From: Paenibacillus dendritiformis
Lineage (GTDB): Bacteria; Bacillota; Bacilli; Paenibacillales; Paenibacillaceae
DNA length: 64,000 bases
NCBI RefSeq assembly: GCF_945605565.1
Contig: NZ_OX216966.1
Coordinates: 6,130,001 to 6,194,000 of the forward strand
Direction of reading: 5' to 3'
The notes beneath the pieces were generated by a model. That model was given only the letters and a program-made list of their open reading frames with translations, did not search any database and was not told the origin of the DNA. Position numbers and translations under genes: made by a program. This document shows, piece after piece, positions 27,552-36,512 of the stretch. Numbering within the stretch: position 1 is the stretch's first letter; every line of letters begins with the position of its first letter.

Positions 27552-29447
27552 TTACGATCGAAGCAGGCGCAATCCGTTCAGGATGACGAGGATTGTACTG
27601 CCTTCATGCCCGACGACGCCTAGCGGAAGCGGTATTCCGAACAAGAAGTTGGCAGAGATGAGAGCTACGATTACGGCACCGGCAAAAATAATATTCTGCT
27701 TCACGATGGTCTGGGTGCGTCTGCCGAGTGAAATGGCATGTTCGATATTGCCCAGATCATCATTCATCAGCACCAAGTCTGCGGTCTCCAGCGCCGCATC
27801 GCTGCCGGCGGCTCCCATCGCAATGCCGACATTGGCCGCGGCAAGCGCGGGCGCATCATTGACGCCATCCCCTACCATCGCTATCGCGCCATACTCCGAC
27901 TTCAGCTTTTTGACGATCGTCAATTTGTCCTCCGGCATCAATTCGGCAAATACGAGGTCGATTCCGGCCTCGGCCGCAATCGCCTGCGCCGTCCGTTCCT
28001 GATCCCCCGTAAGCATCGCCACCTGAATGCCGCTCTGCTTCAATTGACGGACAATGGCCGGCGTCTCCGGACGAATCCGATCCTGGAGCGCGATCAAGCC
28101 GACGACGACTCCGTCCCGCTCAACCCCAATGACGGTCTTGCCTTCGCTCTGAAGCTCGGCCGTCCGGGCGAGAACCTCCGCCTCGGTCTTGTTCAAAATA
28201 TAGGACGGCTTGCCGATGCGCCAGCGCGCACCTTCCATCTCAGCCTCGATTCCAAGTCCCGACCGGGCTTGGAAATCGGTCGGCCGAGCCCAGGCGGCTT
28301 CGCTGCCGTCCGGCCGCGCGCGCTCCGCTTCCAGGACGATCGCTTTGGCAATCGGGTGGGTCGACAGCGACTCCAGCGCCGCTGCCGCCTGAAGCAGCTC
28401 CGAAGCCTGTAGTCCGCCGCGCGGTTCCAGGTCGGTTACCGTCAATCGGCCCTGCGTCAACGTTCCGGTCTTGTCGAACGCGACCACCTGCACGCGCGAG
28501 ATGTGATCGAGATAAGCGCCGCCCTTGAACAGCAAGCCTTTGCGGGCGCTATTCGATATAGCCGACAAGGTGGCCGGCATAATGGACGCGACGAGCGCGC
28601 AAGGGGAGGCGACGACGAGGAACACCATCGACCGGTAGAAGGCAGCCTCCCACGTCTCGCCGAGAAGAAGCGGCGGGATGAAGATTAGCAGCAGAGTGAC
28701 CAGAATAATGACCCGCGCATAAATCCGCTCGAACTTCTCAATGAAGCGCTGCGATTTCGGCATCTCGCTCTGCGCTTCCTGGACTAGCCGAATAATTTTG
28801 GAAAACAGCGACGATTCGCTGGATTGAGTCACTTCCATATAGAGCGCGCCTTGGCCGTTCACCGTGCCTGCGAATACTTCATCGCCGGGGCCTTTGTCAA
28901 CCGGCACGCTCTCCCCGGTAATCGAAGCTTGATCGACGGCCGAGCTTCCTTCCTGCACGTGCCCGTCCGCCGGAATGCGCTCTCCCGGCTTGACCAGAAC
29001 CGTCTCGCCTACTTGCAGCTGCTCCACCGGAACGATAACTTCCTGCCCGTCCCGGAAGACGATGGCTTGCTCCGGCTTCAAATCCATCAGAGCCGAAATG
29101 TCGCGCGAGCTTCGGTTCATCGTGAACGTCTCCAGCGCCCCGCTCAAGGCGAAGATGAAGATGAGAATCGCGCCTTCCGACCAGTATCCGATGCTGGCGG
29201 CGCCCAAGGCTGCGGCGATCATTAACAGATTGACATCCAGATCCTTATCCCGGATAAGCGTAACCAGCCCATCCTTCAGCTTCAGCCAGCCTCCCATTAC
29301 ATAGGAGAGCGCATAGAACACAATCGCCAACGTCTCCGAGGCATAGCCGGCGATGAACGCCAAGGCGATAAAGCAGGCGCTTCCGGCCGCAGCCAGCGCC
29401 TCTCCGTATTTATCCATCCATTCTGTGAATGATTGCTTTCTATTCAT
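27552..29447 (-). CDS. P1B-4-type metal efflux ATPase (PfeT/ZosA-like)
   Basis: 631 aa, no N-terminal HMA domain. The ion-binding helix has SPC (VVASPCALVAS) and the last helix HEGSTILVILNGLRLL, the combination that defines the P1B-4 class (Fe(II), Co, Zn). The phosphorylation site is DKTGTLTQG; the actuator domain holds TGES; the hinge is GDGVNDAPAL. B. subtilis PfeT, its closest described type, exports Fe(II) and is controlled by PerR and Fur. A good Fur-like box lies 21 bp before the start, which supports iron as substrate. Divergent from mntH. Confidence 0.9.
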   Translation of the reverse strand: MNRKQSFTEWMDKYGEALAAAGSACFIALAFIAGYASETLAIVFYALSYVMGGWLKLKDGLVTLIRDKDLDVNLLMIAAALGAASIGYWSEGAILIFIFALSGALETFTMNRSSRDISALMDLKPEQAIVFRDGQEVIVPVEQLQVGETVLVKPGERIPADGHVQEGSSAVDQASITGESVPVDKGPGDEVFAGTVNGQGALYMEVTQSSESSLFSKIIRLVQEAQSEMPKSQRFIEKFERIYARVIILVTLLLIFIPPLLLGETWEAAFYRSMVFLVVASPCALVASIMPATLSAISNSARKGLLFKGGAYLDHISRVQVVAFDKTGTLTQGRLTVTDLEPRGGLQASELLQAAAALESLSTHPIAKAIVLEAERARPDGSEAAWARPTDFQARSGLGIEAEMEGARWRIGKPSYILNKTEAEVLARTAELQSEGKTVIGVERDGVVVGLIALQDRIRPETPAIVRQLKQSGIQVAMLTGDQERTAQAIAAEAGIDLVFAELMPEDKLTIVKKLKSEYGAIAMVGDGVNDAPALAAANVGIAMGAAGSDAALETADLVLMNDDLGNIEHAISLGRRTQTIVKQNIIFAGAVIVALISANFLFGIPLPLGVVGHEGSTILVILNGLRLLRS

Positions 29448-29467
29448 TCTTTACACACCCTCTTCAT

Positions 29468-29482
29468 TGATAATGACTATCG
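29468..29482 (-). promoter_or_regulatory. Fur/PerR-type box upstream of the P-type ATPase
   Basis: TGATAATGACTATCG matches 12 of 14 defined positions of the 7-1-7 box TGATAATNATTATCA. It is centred about 28 bp upstream of the ATPase start codon. Because Fur and PerR boxes differ at few positions, either regulator is possible. Confidence 0.65.
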
Positions 29483-29505
29483 TTGTTATTCCCCTTAAAA
29501 TGCGA

Positions 29506-29534
29506 CATGCTGTTCCCTGATAGGGAACAGCATG
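29506..29534. repeat. Perfect 12-bp inverted repeat in the ATPase-mntH divergent gap
   Basis: CATGCTGTTCCC and GGGAACAGCATG around TGATA. No gene ends nearby, so it is not an ordinary terminator. It could be an operator or, on the minus strand where CGCATTTT follows, a leader hairpin of the ATPase gene. Confidence 0.75.
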
Positions 29535-29767
29535 GTATTGAGAATGAGATTAGTTTTCACTGGGGCTATTTTTTTTGAAGAGAGTAATTATTTCAATTTT
29601 TATTATAGTACTCTTTTGGCAAAATGTGAATCCTAACCATTCAGAAAAAAGCTGTCGCTGATACAATGCGTCCGGTCAGGGTAATAATATCACATAATAA
29701 AGGGGGAATCAGGAAGCTGTACGGCATGGCTTGGCAGGGTGAAGTCATTAAGGAAGGGGGATCTGGG

Positions 29768-31105
29768 ATGGGCAAGAGAACGAAATCCTCCGGCAGCGGC
29801 TGGCGCCATGAGCGAACGGAGCCAACGCTGGCCGAATCGTATAAATCGATGCCCGTGCCGACGAAAGGATCCTGGTTCCGCAAATTTTTAGCGTTTGTCG
29901 GGCCCGGGTATATGGTCGCCGTCGGATATATGGATCCTGGCAACTGGGCGACTGATATTGCGGGAGGCTCTCGCTTCAATTATACGCTGCTGTCCGTCGT
30001 GCTGTTCTCCAATCTGATGGCGGTGCTGCTGCAGTCGTTGTCCGCCCGGCTCGGCATCGCGACCGGACGGGATCTGGCCCAAGCTTGCCATGATCATTAC
30101 AGCAAACCGGTGAATTTCGTCTTGTGGGTATTATGCGAGCTCGCCATAGCCGCCTGTGATCTGGCCGAAATTATCGGCTCCGCGATCGCGCTTAAGCTGC
30201 TCTTCGGCCTGCCGCTGTTGATCGGGGTCATCATTACCTCTCTCGATATCTTTATCGTATTGCTGCTGCAGCATAAAGGCTTTCGCTACATCGAATCCAT
30301 CGTCGTCACTCTATTTCTGATTATTCTGGCCTGTTTCGGCGTCGAGTTGTTCCTGTCCCGGCCGGATATTCGGGAAGTCGCGCAGGGGTTCATTCCAAGC
30401 CCGGATATGATCCGGAATCCGGAGATGCTTTATATCGCCCTCGGCATATTGGGAGCGACCGTCATGCCGCATAACCTGTACCTGCATTCCTCGATCGTGC
30501 AGACGCGCAACTTCGAAGACTCGCTTGCAGGCAAGAAGCAGGCGATCCGTTTCGCCACGCTCGATTCAACGATCGCCTTGATGCTGGCTATGTTCGTCAA
30601 CGCCGCGATTCTCATGCTGGCTGCTTCGACATTCTACCGGACTGGACATACCGAGATCGCGGAGATTGAAGATGCGTATCAAATGCTTGCGCCGCTCCTG
30701 GGCACGGGGATGGCCAGCATCCTGTTCGCCGTCGCCCTGCTCGCATCCGGCCAGAATTCGACCTTGACGGGCACGCTCGCCGGCCAGATCGTGATGGAGG
30801 GCTTCCTGAATGTTCGCTTGAAGCCGTGGGTTAGGCGCCTCATCACCCGGCTGATCGCGATTATTCCCGCGGTAGCGGTCATCGCCATCTATGGGGAAAA
30901 GAGCACCGGCGAGCTGCTTATTCTCAGCCAGGTCATCTTGTCGCTGCAATTGTCGTTCGCCGTCTTTCCGTTAATTCGCTTTACCGGAGACCAACGCAAG
31001 ATGGGCCCCTTCGCCAGTCCGCGCTGGATGCATACGCTCGCCTGGATTGCCGGAACGATCATCGCCATACTTAATCTGTATCTGCTAGTCACTACGTTGG
31101 CCTAG
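29768..31105 (+). CDS. mntH: Nramp-family manganese transporter
   Basis: Proton-driven Mn(II)/Fe(II) importer, 445 aa, about 11 helices. The metal-binding motifs are visible: [13 protein letters not shown] in TM1 and [12 protein letters not shown] in TM6. The ATG at 29768 follows AAGGAAGGGGG; an upstream in-frame start at 29666 has no ribosome binding site. TACAAT (29662-29667) with TTCAGA 16 bp before it is a weak promoter candidate. No convincing MntR box was found. It shares its upstream region with the metal-efflux ATPase. Confidence 0.93.
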   Translation: MGKRTKSSGSGWRHERTEPTLAESYKSMPVPTKGSWFRKFLAFVGPGYMVAVGYMDPGNWATDIAGGSRFNYTLLSVVLFSNLMAVLLQSLSARLGIATGRDLAQACHDHYSKPVNFVLWVLCELAIAACDLAEIIGSAIALKLLFGLPLLIGVIITSLDIFIVLLLQHKGFRYIESIVVTLFLIILACFGVELFLSRPDIREVAQGFIPSPDMIRNPEMLYIALGILGATVMPHNLYLHSSIVQTRNFEDSLAGKKQAIRFATLDSTIALMLAMFVNAAILMLAASTFYRTGHTEIAEIEDAYQMLAPLLGTGMASILFAVALLASGQNSTLTGTLAGQIVMEGFLNVRLKPWVRRLITRLIAIIPAVAVIAIYGEKSTGELLILSQVILSLQLSFAVFPLIRFTGDQRKMGPFASPRWMHTLAWIAGTIIAILNLYLLVTTLA

Positions 31106-31110
31106 AAATA

Positions 31111-31148
31111 AAGGCCGATTCCCGCCCCGCAAGGGAAGAGTCGGCCTT
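31111..31148. terminator. Bidirectional terminator between mntH and the 31165 gene
   Basis: AAGGCCGA/TCGGCCTT outer stem (8 bp) with TTCCC/GGGAA inside, lying between two converging genes. TTTATTT follows on the minus strand and TTAT on the plus strand. Confidence 0.7.
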
Positions 31149-31164
31149 ATAGCAGACGATATCA

Positions 31165-31437
31165 TTATCTTAATGCGAACCACCGGCGCCGGCGGCAGCC
31201 GCTCATAATAATCTCGGCCGCGCGCAGCCTCACGTCATCCCGCTCTGAATTCAGCAAGTCATTCAGAACATGAAGCGCTCTCTCCCTTACTTCTTCACCT
31301 GACAATCTTCCCGCCGTAAAGGCTCGCCACAAGCGGCTTTGCTCCGCCTCCCGGGCCGCTTCCCACTGTACCTGCTTAATTTGCTTGTACGAACTGAAAT
31401 AATCCACTTTCTCCTCGTCCTCCTCCTGGTGATTCAT
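31165..31437 (-). CDS. Small hypothetical protein, last gene of the PadR-DUF4097 operon
   Basis: 90 aa, unrecognised. An acidic N-terminus (NHQEEDEEKVDYF) is followed by two amphipathic helices and a DDVRLRAAEIIMSG segment that resembles a HEAT-like repeat; the end is basic (CRRRRW). The ATG at 31437 overlaps the stop of the upstream gene (ATGA), so it is almost certainly translated with it. A longer in-frame opening to 31686 is buried in the upstream gene. Probably soluble; it may be a small regulator of the DUF4097 protein. Confidence 0.65.
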   Translation of the reverse strand: MNHQEEDEEKVDYFSSYKQIKQVQWEAAREAEQSRLWRAFTAGRLSGEEVRERALHVLNDLLNSERDDVRLRAAEIIMSGCRRRRWFALR

Positions 31438-32738
31438 ATCGACGCTACGGAAATCGAGCCTGCCTTCGTCGCCAGTTGAACTCTGGGACCGTTCGACCCA
31501 AGCTGTCCGCGGAAACGGCTGGTTGGGGCATGCCCTTCCGGGAATTGAGGAAGGCGGACCGACACTGATCCAAGCACGGTGGACGCCTCCAGCTCCAGCT
31601 CCTGCATGTCGGAAGGAACCAGAAGCCGTACATTCCCTGCCAAATTCTCGATTGTAGCTTGACTCGTTGCCGAAGCCAGCTCGCATTCGACTTCCCCGCT
31701 CTTGGCCAGAACGGTCAATGAACCGCGGACACTCTTCGTCGAGATGCTGCCGGATGCCACGTCAATGTGGACGTCGGCGGCGATGGACGCCAGCTCCAGA
31801 TCGCCGGAGGCCGCCGTAAATTTCCAGGTGGCGCCCTGCCCTTCAACGATATGCATATCGCCGGACAGCAGCTCGGCACGCAGCGCTTGAGCCGCCAACC
31901 GGTGCAGTTCAATATCGCCGGACGCCGCTTTCAACGCGAACTCGTCGGCCTGGAGATCAAATATCGTGATATCGCCCGACAGCGTATGCAGATCAGCATT
32001 GACGCAAGTGAAATCATGGAGTTCGGCATCGCCCGATTTCATCCTTACCGTTAGATGTCCGCATGAGCTGTCAACAATCGTGAGATCACCCGATTTCAGC
32101 TCCGCGTCAAGGCGTTCTGCCCGAAGCTGCCGCACCTCGGCATCGCCGGATCCGCATGCCAGCTCCACGGTTCCCCCGAACGAGGCCGGGATGCTAACAT
32201 GAAGATCTCCGCTTACCGGAGAGAAGAAGCGCTTCATTCCGCTCCGCCGAAGCTGGACGGTCAGACGGTAGGTATCCCCTTCTCTCATTTCCCGCACATC
32301 GAATTGCCCCGCGTCGAATGAATCAAAATGATAAGATATGTCTTCGCCGTCATGAGTATCGAGATGAACATCGACAACATCCGTGTCCAGCCGGATAAGC
32401 CGGAGTGGAGAATCGGTTCTGGAGCCGAACGGAGCGGTGAAGGCGCTATGCGCTAAAGCGCTGCGATTCGAAGCGGCATTCGGTACCGCTTCCTCTTCCG
32501 CTGCAAGCGGCTCCTGGACGTTCGGAAGCTCCAATCCATATTGGGCCAGTATCTCGCGGGCAATCGCCTGCTCGCTTCCCAGGGAGCGAAATATCTCTTC
32601 CTCCGATCTCCCCGCCTCGTGGGCCTCCTGAAAATGTGACTCGAAATCGGACATAATCTCCCGGCGCTCCGCCTCGGGAACCGCTCCCAGCAATTGCTCC
32701 AGCCGGGTCAAAAACTGATGTTTACGCTCGCTCACCAT
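31434..32738 (-). CDS. HAAS-DUF4097 protein
   Basis: 434 aa. The first about 70 residues (LTRLEQLLGAVPEAERREIM, SLGSEQAIAREILAQYGLEL) form a HAAS-type/DUF1700 helical domain that usually partners PadR regulators. From about residue 110 on there are repeated short beta strands with AASGDIEL, MKSGDAELHD, LSGDITI and LKSGDLTI, the DUF4097 beta-helix pattern, with about a 20-residue repeat. No signal peptide or membrane helix is evident. The start overlaps padR by 17 bp. Related genes answer envelope stress in Bacillus (YvlB); the role here is inferred. Confidence 0.82.
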   Translation of the reverse strand: MVSERKHQFLTRLEQLLGAVPEAERREIMSDFESHFQEAHEAGRSEEEIFRSLGSEQAIAREILAQYGLELPNVQEPLAAEEEAVPNAASNRSALAHSAFTAPFGSRTDSPLRLIRLDTDVVDVHLDTHDGEDISYHFDSFDAGQFDVREMREGDTYRLTVQLRRSGMKRFFSPVSGDLHVSIPASFGGTVELACGSGDAEVRQLRAERLDAELKSGDLTIVDSSCGHLTVRMKSGDAELHDFTCVNADLHTLSGDITIFDLQADEFALKAASGDIELHRLAAQALRAELLSGDMHIVEGQGATWKFTAASGDLELASIAADVHIDVASGSISTKSVRGSLTVLAKSGEVECELASATSQATIENLAGNVRLLVPSDMQELELEASTVLGSVSVRLPQFPEGHAPTSRFRGQLGSNGPRVQLATKAGSISVASI

Positions 32739-33051
32739 TCATAACCTCCTTAATAATCTCATCTACGCCTTGCGAGAACAAAGTCCACTCCTTCACCATA
32801 TCCCGCATATACGCCTCTCCCGTTTCGGTCAGCTTATAGTACTTGCGGGGCGGGCCTTCCGACGATTCCTTCAAATACGTCGAGCAATGCCCTTCCTGAG
32901 TCAACCGGCGCAGCAAAGGATACATCGTGCCTTCCGCGACCTGGAATTTCTCCGAGATCCGGTTCACGAGTTCATATCCGTAGCGATCCTTCTCATAGGT
33001 GAGAACGAGGACGCACAATTCCAGCACGCCTTTCTTGAATTGGGTATTCAC
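32722..33051 (-). CDS. PadR-family transcriptional regulator
   Basis: 109 aa winged-helix DNA-binding protein. It has the PadR core KKGVLELCVLVLTYEKDRYG, the recognition region VAEGTMYPLLRRLTQEG and the wing EGPPRKYYKLTETGE, plus a short C-terminal dimerisation helix. First gene of a three-gene operon with the HAAS-DUF4097 protein. PadR proteins commonly repress their own operon. Its promoter candidate lies at 33105-33133. Confidence 0.92.
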   Translation of the reverse strand: MNTQFKKGVLELCVLVLTYEKDRYGYELVNRISEKFQVAEGTMYPLLRRLTQEGHCSTYLKESSEGPPRKYYKLTETGEAYMRDMVKEWTLFSQGVDEIIKEVMNGERA

Positions 33052-33104
33052 GCCCTAGCCAACCTCCCCTCAACGTCAATATGATTTCCATCGGTGTTGA
33101 GTAC

Positions 33105-33133
33105 ATCGTAACATACGCTACTGTATATTGCAA
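33105..33133 (-). promoter_or_regulatory. Candidate promoter of the padR operon
   Basis: Minus strand: TTGCAA (33133-33128), a 17-bp spacer, TACGAT (33110-33105). It lies 54 bp upstream of the start codon. Confidence 0.45.
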
Positions 33134-33165
33134 GGTACCTTTTCAAACAAAAATCTTGGTGATGC

Positions 33166-33203
33166 AAAAAAACGGAAGCCCAGGCTGAATGCCCAGACTT
33201 CCG
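33166..33203 (-). terminator. Terminator of the MFS transporter gene
   Basis: On the minus strand CGGAAG/CTTCCG is extended by seven further pairs (three G-U) and followed by seven T's, 20 bp after the MFS stop codon. Confidence 0.85.
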
Positions 33204-33223
33204 CTGTTATGTTAGTCAGGTTG

Positions 33224-34477
33224 TTAGAAGGAGGCTGCTTCTGTCCGTTCCCTCCGCCGTTCCAGCCGATCCGCCGCGGCGAAGCCGCCTGCCGCGATGG
33301 CCAACACCGCCCCCATCACGAGGAACAGCGCTTTATTGCCCCATTGGCTGTAAATATACGCCCCGATAATGCTGCCCGTCATCGTCGCGCCAATGCTGAG
33401 CGCCACCTGCATTACCGCCTGCCCGCTGGCCCGGAACTGATCCGGTATCAGGTCCATCATGTACTCGGCAAGATAGATGAAGAACAGCGCAATGCCGATT
33501 CCCTGAACCGCCTGCATGAACAGAATGAGAGGCAGCCAATCGGTAACGTAGATGACGAGCGCCCGAATGCCGAGAATGACGGCAGACCAGGCCAGCATCG
33601 TCAACGGGCGGAACTGTCTGCCCGCGCGGCCCAAATACAGGAAGATAATGACTTCCGTAGCTGCCGGCAGCATCCAGCCAAGTCCGATATGGAAGGACGT
33701 TCCGTCCAATTCCCGGATGAGGAAGCTGAAATATTGATCATTGAATATTAAGGTCATGTTGTACGTAATGAGTACCGTGATGAATAAGAGGAAACGGCGG
33801 GCGAATACGTATTTCCAAAATTGGGACATGTCCGCCGCTTCCGTTCGCGAAGGCGTCCCGCTCTTCTCCGGTGCTTCCCGGTCGTCCGCCTCCGGGCGCC
33901 GGGGATCGCGGATCATCAGCAGTACGCCCCCGGTTGCCGCAAGCAGAGCCATCATGATCCATCCCATGGCAGCATGCCCCGGCAGCCGGCCGAGGAGCCA
34001 GCCGATGATGAGAGCGGACACCGCAAACCCGGCCGCGCCGAAGCCGCGAATGACCGCATAGGAATCTCCAAGTCTCCGGGAAGCCAGCATCGCCATCCCG
34101 TCCGTCAAGGTCATCATAGGCACCCATAGAAATTGGAACAGGAAAATCAACCCCATCACGGTCCAAGGATCCGTGACGTGGAAGACAAAGTACAGTACGG
34201 CTATCAAAGCGAGAATCAGCCCCAAAATCAACGGCTTCATCCGCGCGAATTTGTCGCTCACATACCCGAACAGATAGTTGCCAACTACAGCGATAATCGG
34301 CATAATCGCGTTCTGCATTCCATACATCGCGTCGGTGTATCCGATATCTCGATAATATAGCGGAAAGAATGAAGAAAATACCGCTCCCGGCGTAAATATC
34401 ATAAACATGTACAGATACATGCGGCGGATTTGCGACTGGCGCACATTCATGGCATCTTGGATGGTTCGGGTCGTCAT
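33224..34477 (-). CDS. MFS transporter
   Basis: Twelve-helix secondary transporter, 417 aa from ATG 34477. The pattern (PLYYRDIGYTDAMYGMQNAI, GYVSDKFARMKPLILG between TM2 and TM3) resembles the MFS_1-like/LacY-nucleoside-symporter group. The substrate is unknown. The ATG at 34477 is chosen because the upstream in-frame ATG (34528) has no ribosome binding site. It stands alone, divergent from the 34738 gene. Confidence 0.82.
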   Translation of the reverse strand: MTTRTIQDAMNVRQSQIRRMYLYMFMIFTPGAVFSSFFPLYYRDIGYTDAMYGMQNAIMPIIAVVGNYLFGYVSDKFARMKPLILGLILALIAVLYFVFHVTDPWTVMGLIFLFQFLWVPMMTLTDGMAMLASRRLGDSYAVIRGFGAAGFAVSALIIGWLLGRLPGHAAMGWIMMALLAATGGVLLMIRDPRRPEADDREAPEKSGTPSRTEAADMSQFWKYVFARRFLLFITVLITYNMTLIFNDQYFSFLIRELDGTSFHIGLGWMLPAATEVIIFLYLGRAGRQFRPLTMLAWSAVILGIRALVIYVTDWLPLILFMQAVQGIGIALFFIYLAEYMMDLIPDQFRASGQAVMQVALSIGATMTGSIIGAYIYSQWGNKALFLVMGAVLAIAAGGFAAADRLERRRERTEAASF

Positions 34478-34654
34478 CGTCCTGCCGCCTTCGCCGCCGT
34501 GAAAATGGAAAGTGATGCAATACAGCATCGATGGAATCGGCTCTCGTAAAGTCTATTCATGATGATAGGATCCCTTCTGCTATTAAATTGGCAACCATCA
34601 TTGTATCACAAACTGGAGATGAATACGGTCATCTTTTTTATATCCTGCTTTTGG

Positions 34655-34677
34655 CTTGTACCCATCTGTTCTATAAT
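34655..34677 (+). promoter_or_regulatory. Candidate promoter of the 34738 gene
   Basis: A perfect TATAAT (34672-34677) 60 bp before the start codon. The -35 region (TTTTGG at 17 bp) is weak. Confidence 0.4.
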
Positions 34678-34737
34678 AGAATGAGAATGGAAGATAGAGA
34701 TCGAACCCATAGAATCAGAAGAAAGAAGGCAAATTCA

Positions 34738-34950
34738 ATGAGTAAGGAAACATCCGTTCAAGCGTTCGCGGAGAGAAAACAGGCCCTTGAGGGCGGATTA
34801 AGCGAAGAGGCTCGCCAGTTGCTCGATGAGATGATGATCCGGATGGAGGCATTGACGCGCGAGAATGAACGGCTCCGCAAGTCTGCGCTCGCTGCGGCCC
34901 GCAGCCGTTCAGGCATGTCTACCAAGCTGAAGGACGCCCTGTATGAATAA
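34738..34950 (+). CDS. Small coiled-coil hypothetical protein
   Basis: 70 aa, unrecognised. The middle (LLDEMMIRMEALTRENERLR) is a strong heptad coiled coil; the C-terminal end is basic. The ATG at 34738 has AAGG about 10 nt upstream. A longer frame to 34531 starts in the divergent promoter region and is unlikely. Probably a cytosolic oligomer. Confidence 0.6.
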   Translation: MSKETSVQAFAERKQALEGGLSEEARQLLDEMMIRMEALTRENERLRKSALAAARSRSGMSTKLKDALYE

Positions 34951-35039
34951 CGATGATGATTGATCCCGTATTTTGAAAAAAATTATCCCTGAATGACAGC
35001 ATAGCTCCGCCCGCAGCTCAGGGGAAATGGAGGGTATTT

Positions 35040-35450
35040 ATGAATTCCAATGTACTTATTTTGCATGAGGCTCCCAGCCCGGAAGAGTATGTTGCCATTC
35101 GGACAGCGGCCGGTTTGAGTTCCAAAAGCTTGGAGGGAGCCGCCGTCGGGCTGCAGAACTCCTGCTTCACGGTAACGCTGCGGCAGGACGGCAAGCTGAT
35201 TGGCATGGGCCGAATCATCGGAGATGGCGGCTGCTTTTTTCAAGTGGTCGATATTTGCGTGATGCCTTCCCATCAGGGACAAGGCTGGGGAAAAACGATT
35301 ATGACGGAGATTTCCCGTTACCTGGACGAGAACGCGCCCAAGCAATCGTATGTCAGCTTAATTGCCGATGGGCCTGCCGATCAATTGTACGCGCAATTCG
35401 GCTTCGATTACACCTATCCCCGCTCGGTAGGAATGTACAAGCGCTACTAA
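35040..35450 (+). CDS. GNAT-family N-acetyltransferase
   Basis: 136 aa. It carries the acetyl-CoA-binding motif V-P-S-H-Q-G-Q-G-W-G (MPSHQGQGWGKTIM) after the central beta strand VVDICV, and ends with the typical FGFDYTYPRSVGMYKRY beta region. It acetylates an amine group of an unknown small molecule or protein. AATGGAGGG precedes the ATG. A strong terminator follows. Confidence 0.9.
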   Translation: MNSNVLILHEAPSPEEYVAIRTAAGLSSKSLEGAAVGLQNSCFTVTLRQDGKLIGMGRIIGDGGCFFQVVDICVMPSHQGQGWGKTIMTEISRYLDENAPKQSYVSLIADGPADQLYAQFGFDYTYPRSVGMYKRY

Positions 35451-35501
35451 GCGCAGCCAAACAGACCCCGCCGTTAAGCAGCCTCAGGACCTCACGGCAG
35501 C

Positions 35502-35540
35502 AAGCCCCCTAAGCCGAAGATGGCATAGGGGGCTTCTTTG
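35502..35540 (+). terminator. Terminator after the GNAT gene
   Basis: AAGCCCCCTA / TAGGGGGCTT (10 bp, extended by GCC/GGC inside), followed by CTTT. It lies 52 bp after the stop and can also serve the converging besA gene. Confidence 0.7.
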
Positions 35541-35605
35541 CGGCAATGGACAGGGCCGGGTCTCCGCTTAGGGCGGCGAACCCGCCCGGCCCTTCTGCCC
35601 ATCAT

Positions 35606-36478
35606 TCAGCCCGTCTTGATCGGGCTCGTTAACGCATAGCGTGCGGCATGGCTCATCAAGACAGGAAGCAGCGAAATATGCCCTTCGCCCGCGAACTCAT
35701 AGAACGCGGTCCGCACCCCGGACGGCGAGACGGCAGCCAGCCGTTCGGCCAGCTCCCTCGCATTCTCGGTCATGCGGCTAGGATGGCCTTGCTCCCGTTC
35801 CCCTGCCGCAATCATGACCTGAATATCGGCATGTTCCTGCTGCATGCGAGCCAGGAAACGTTCCCCCGCTTCCCGGATGAACGACCTGTTCCAATGAATG
35901 GACGGGCTGCCCGCGATATAGGTCCGGAACGTCTCGGGGCGGGTGAACAGCATTTGCAGCACGCACAGGCCGCCCAGCGAGTGGCCGATAATCGCCTGCC
36001 TGCTCCGATCGATGGCGAACTTGCTCTCGATGGCCGGCTTCAGCTCTTCTTCAATGAAGCGGCTGAATGCTTCGGCTCCGCCCATCTCCGGCCACGTGTC
36101 TCCATGCGGATGGGGCGGCAGCTCGTCGGCCGGAACCGGCAGCGTAAAATCATAGAACCGCGCCGGATCGAACGGGGCATCGGTCGGATAGCCGATGCCG
36201 ACGACAACGGCGGGATCGACGCCGGTTTTGGCTTTGGCGCGGGACTGGGCGCGAACCGTCTCGACTAACGTGCCGAATGTCGAATTCGCGTCCAGCACAT
36301 AGATGACCGGATGGCCGGCCGGCGGCGCCTCCTCGGCTGGCAAGGCCACAAAAATCCGGTATGGCCGGCCGCTGCCTCGGGAACAGACATCCCACTGCTC
36401 CGAACGCGGCAAGGTGACTTCACGGCCCGCCTGATCCGGAAGCAGCGGTTCAAGCGGCGCCATATGGCTATTAGACAT
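35606..36478 (-). CDS. besA: Catecholate siderophore esterase (BesA/IroE-like)
   Basis: Alpha/beta-hydrolase of 290 aa with the nucleophile elbow GHSLGG and a late His in FAGEGHISLLP, as in the Fes/IroE/BesA esterases that hydrolyse the trilactone ring of bacillibactin or enterobactin to free the iron. It is the last gene of an operon arranged exactly as btr-feuA-feuB-feuC-besA of B. subtilis, which supports this role over a generic esterase. ATG 36478 is preferred over the TTG at 36481, both behind GAGGAG. Confidence 0.85.
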   Translation of the reverse strand: MSNSHMAPLEPLLPDQAGREVTLPRSEQWDVCSRGSGRPYRIFVALPAEEAPPAGHPVIYVLDANSTFGTLVETVRAQSRAKAKTGVDPAVVVGIGYPTDAPFDPARFYDFTLPVPADELPPHPHGDTWPEMGGAEAFSRFIEEELKPAIESKFAIDRSRQAIIGHSLGGLCVLQMLFTRPETFRTYIAGSPSIHWNRSFIREAGERFLARMQQEHADIQVMIAAGEREQGHPSRMTENARELAERLAAVSPSGVRTAFYEFAGEGHISLLPVLMSHAARYALTSPIKTG

Positions 36479-36512
36479 CAATGTCCACTCCTCATCTGTC
36501 GTAAATAACGGT

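Noticed and set aside
29535..29767. MntR operator upstream of mntH
   Set aside because: TTTTGGCAAAAT near 29630 is only a weak partial match, so I do not list it as a site.
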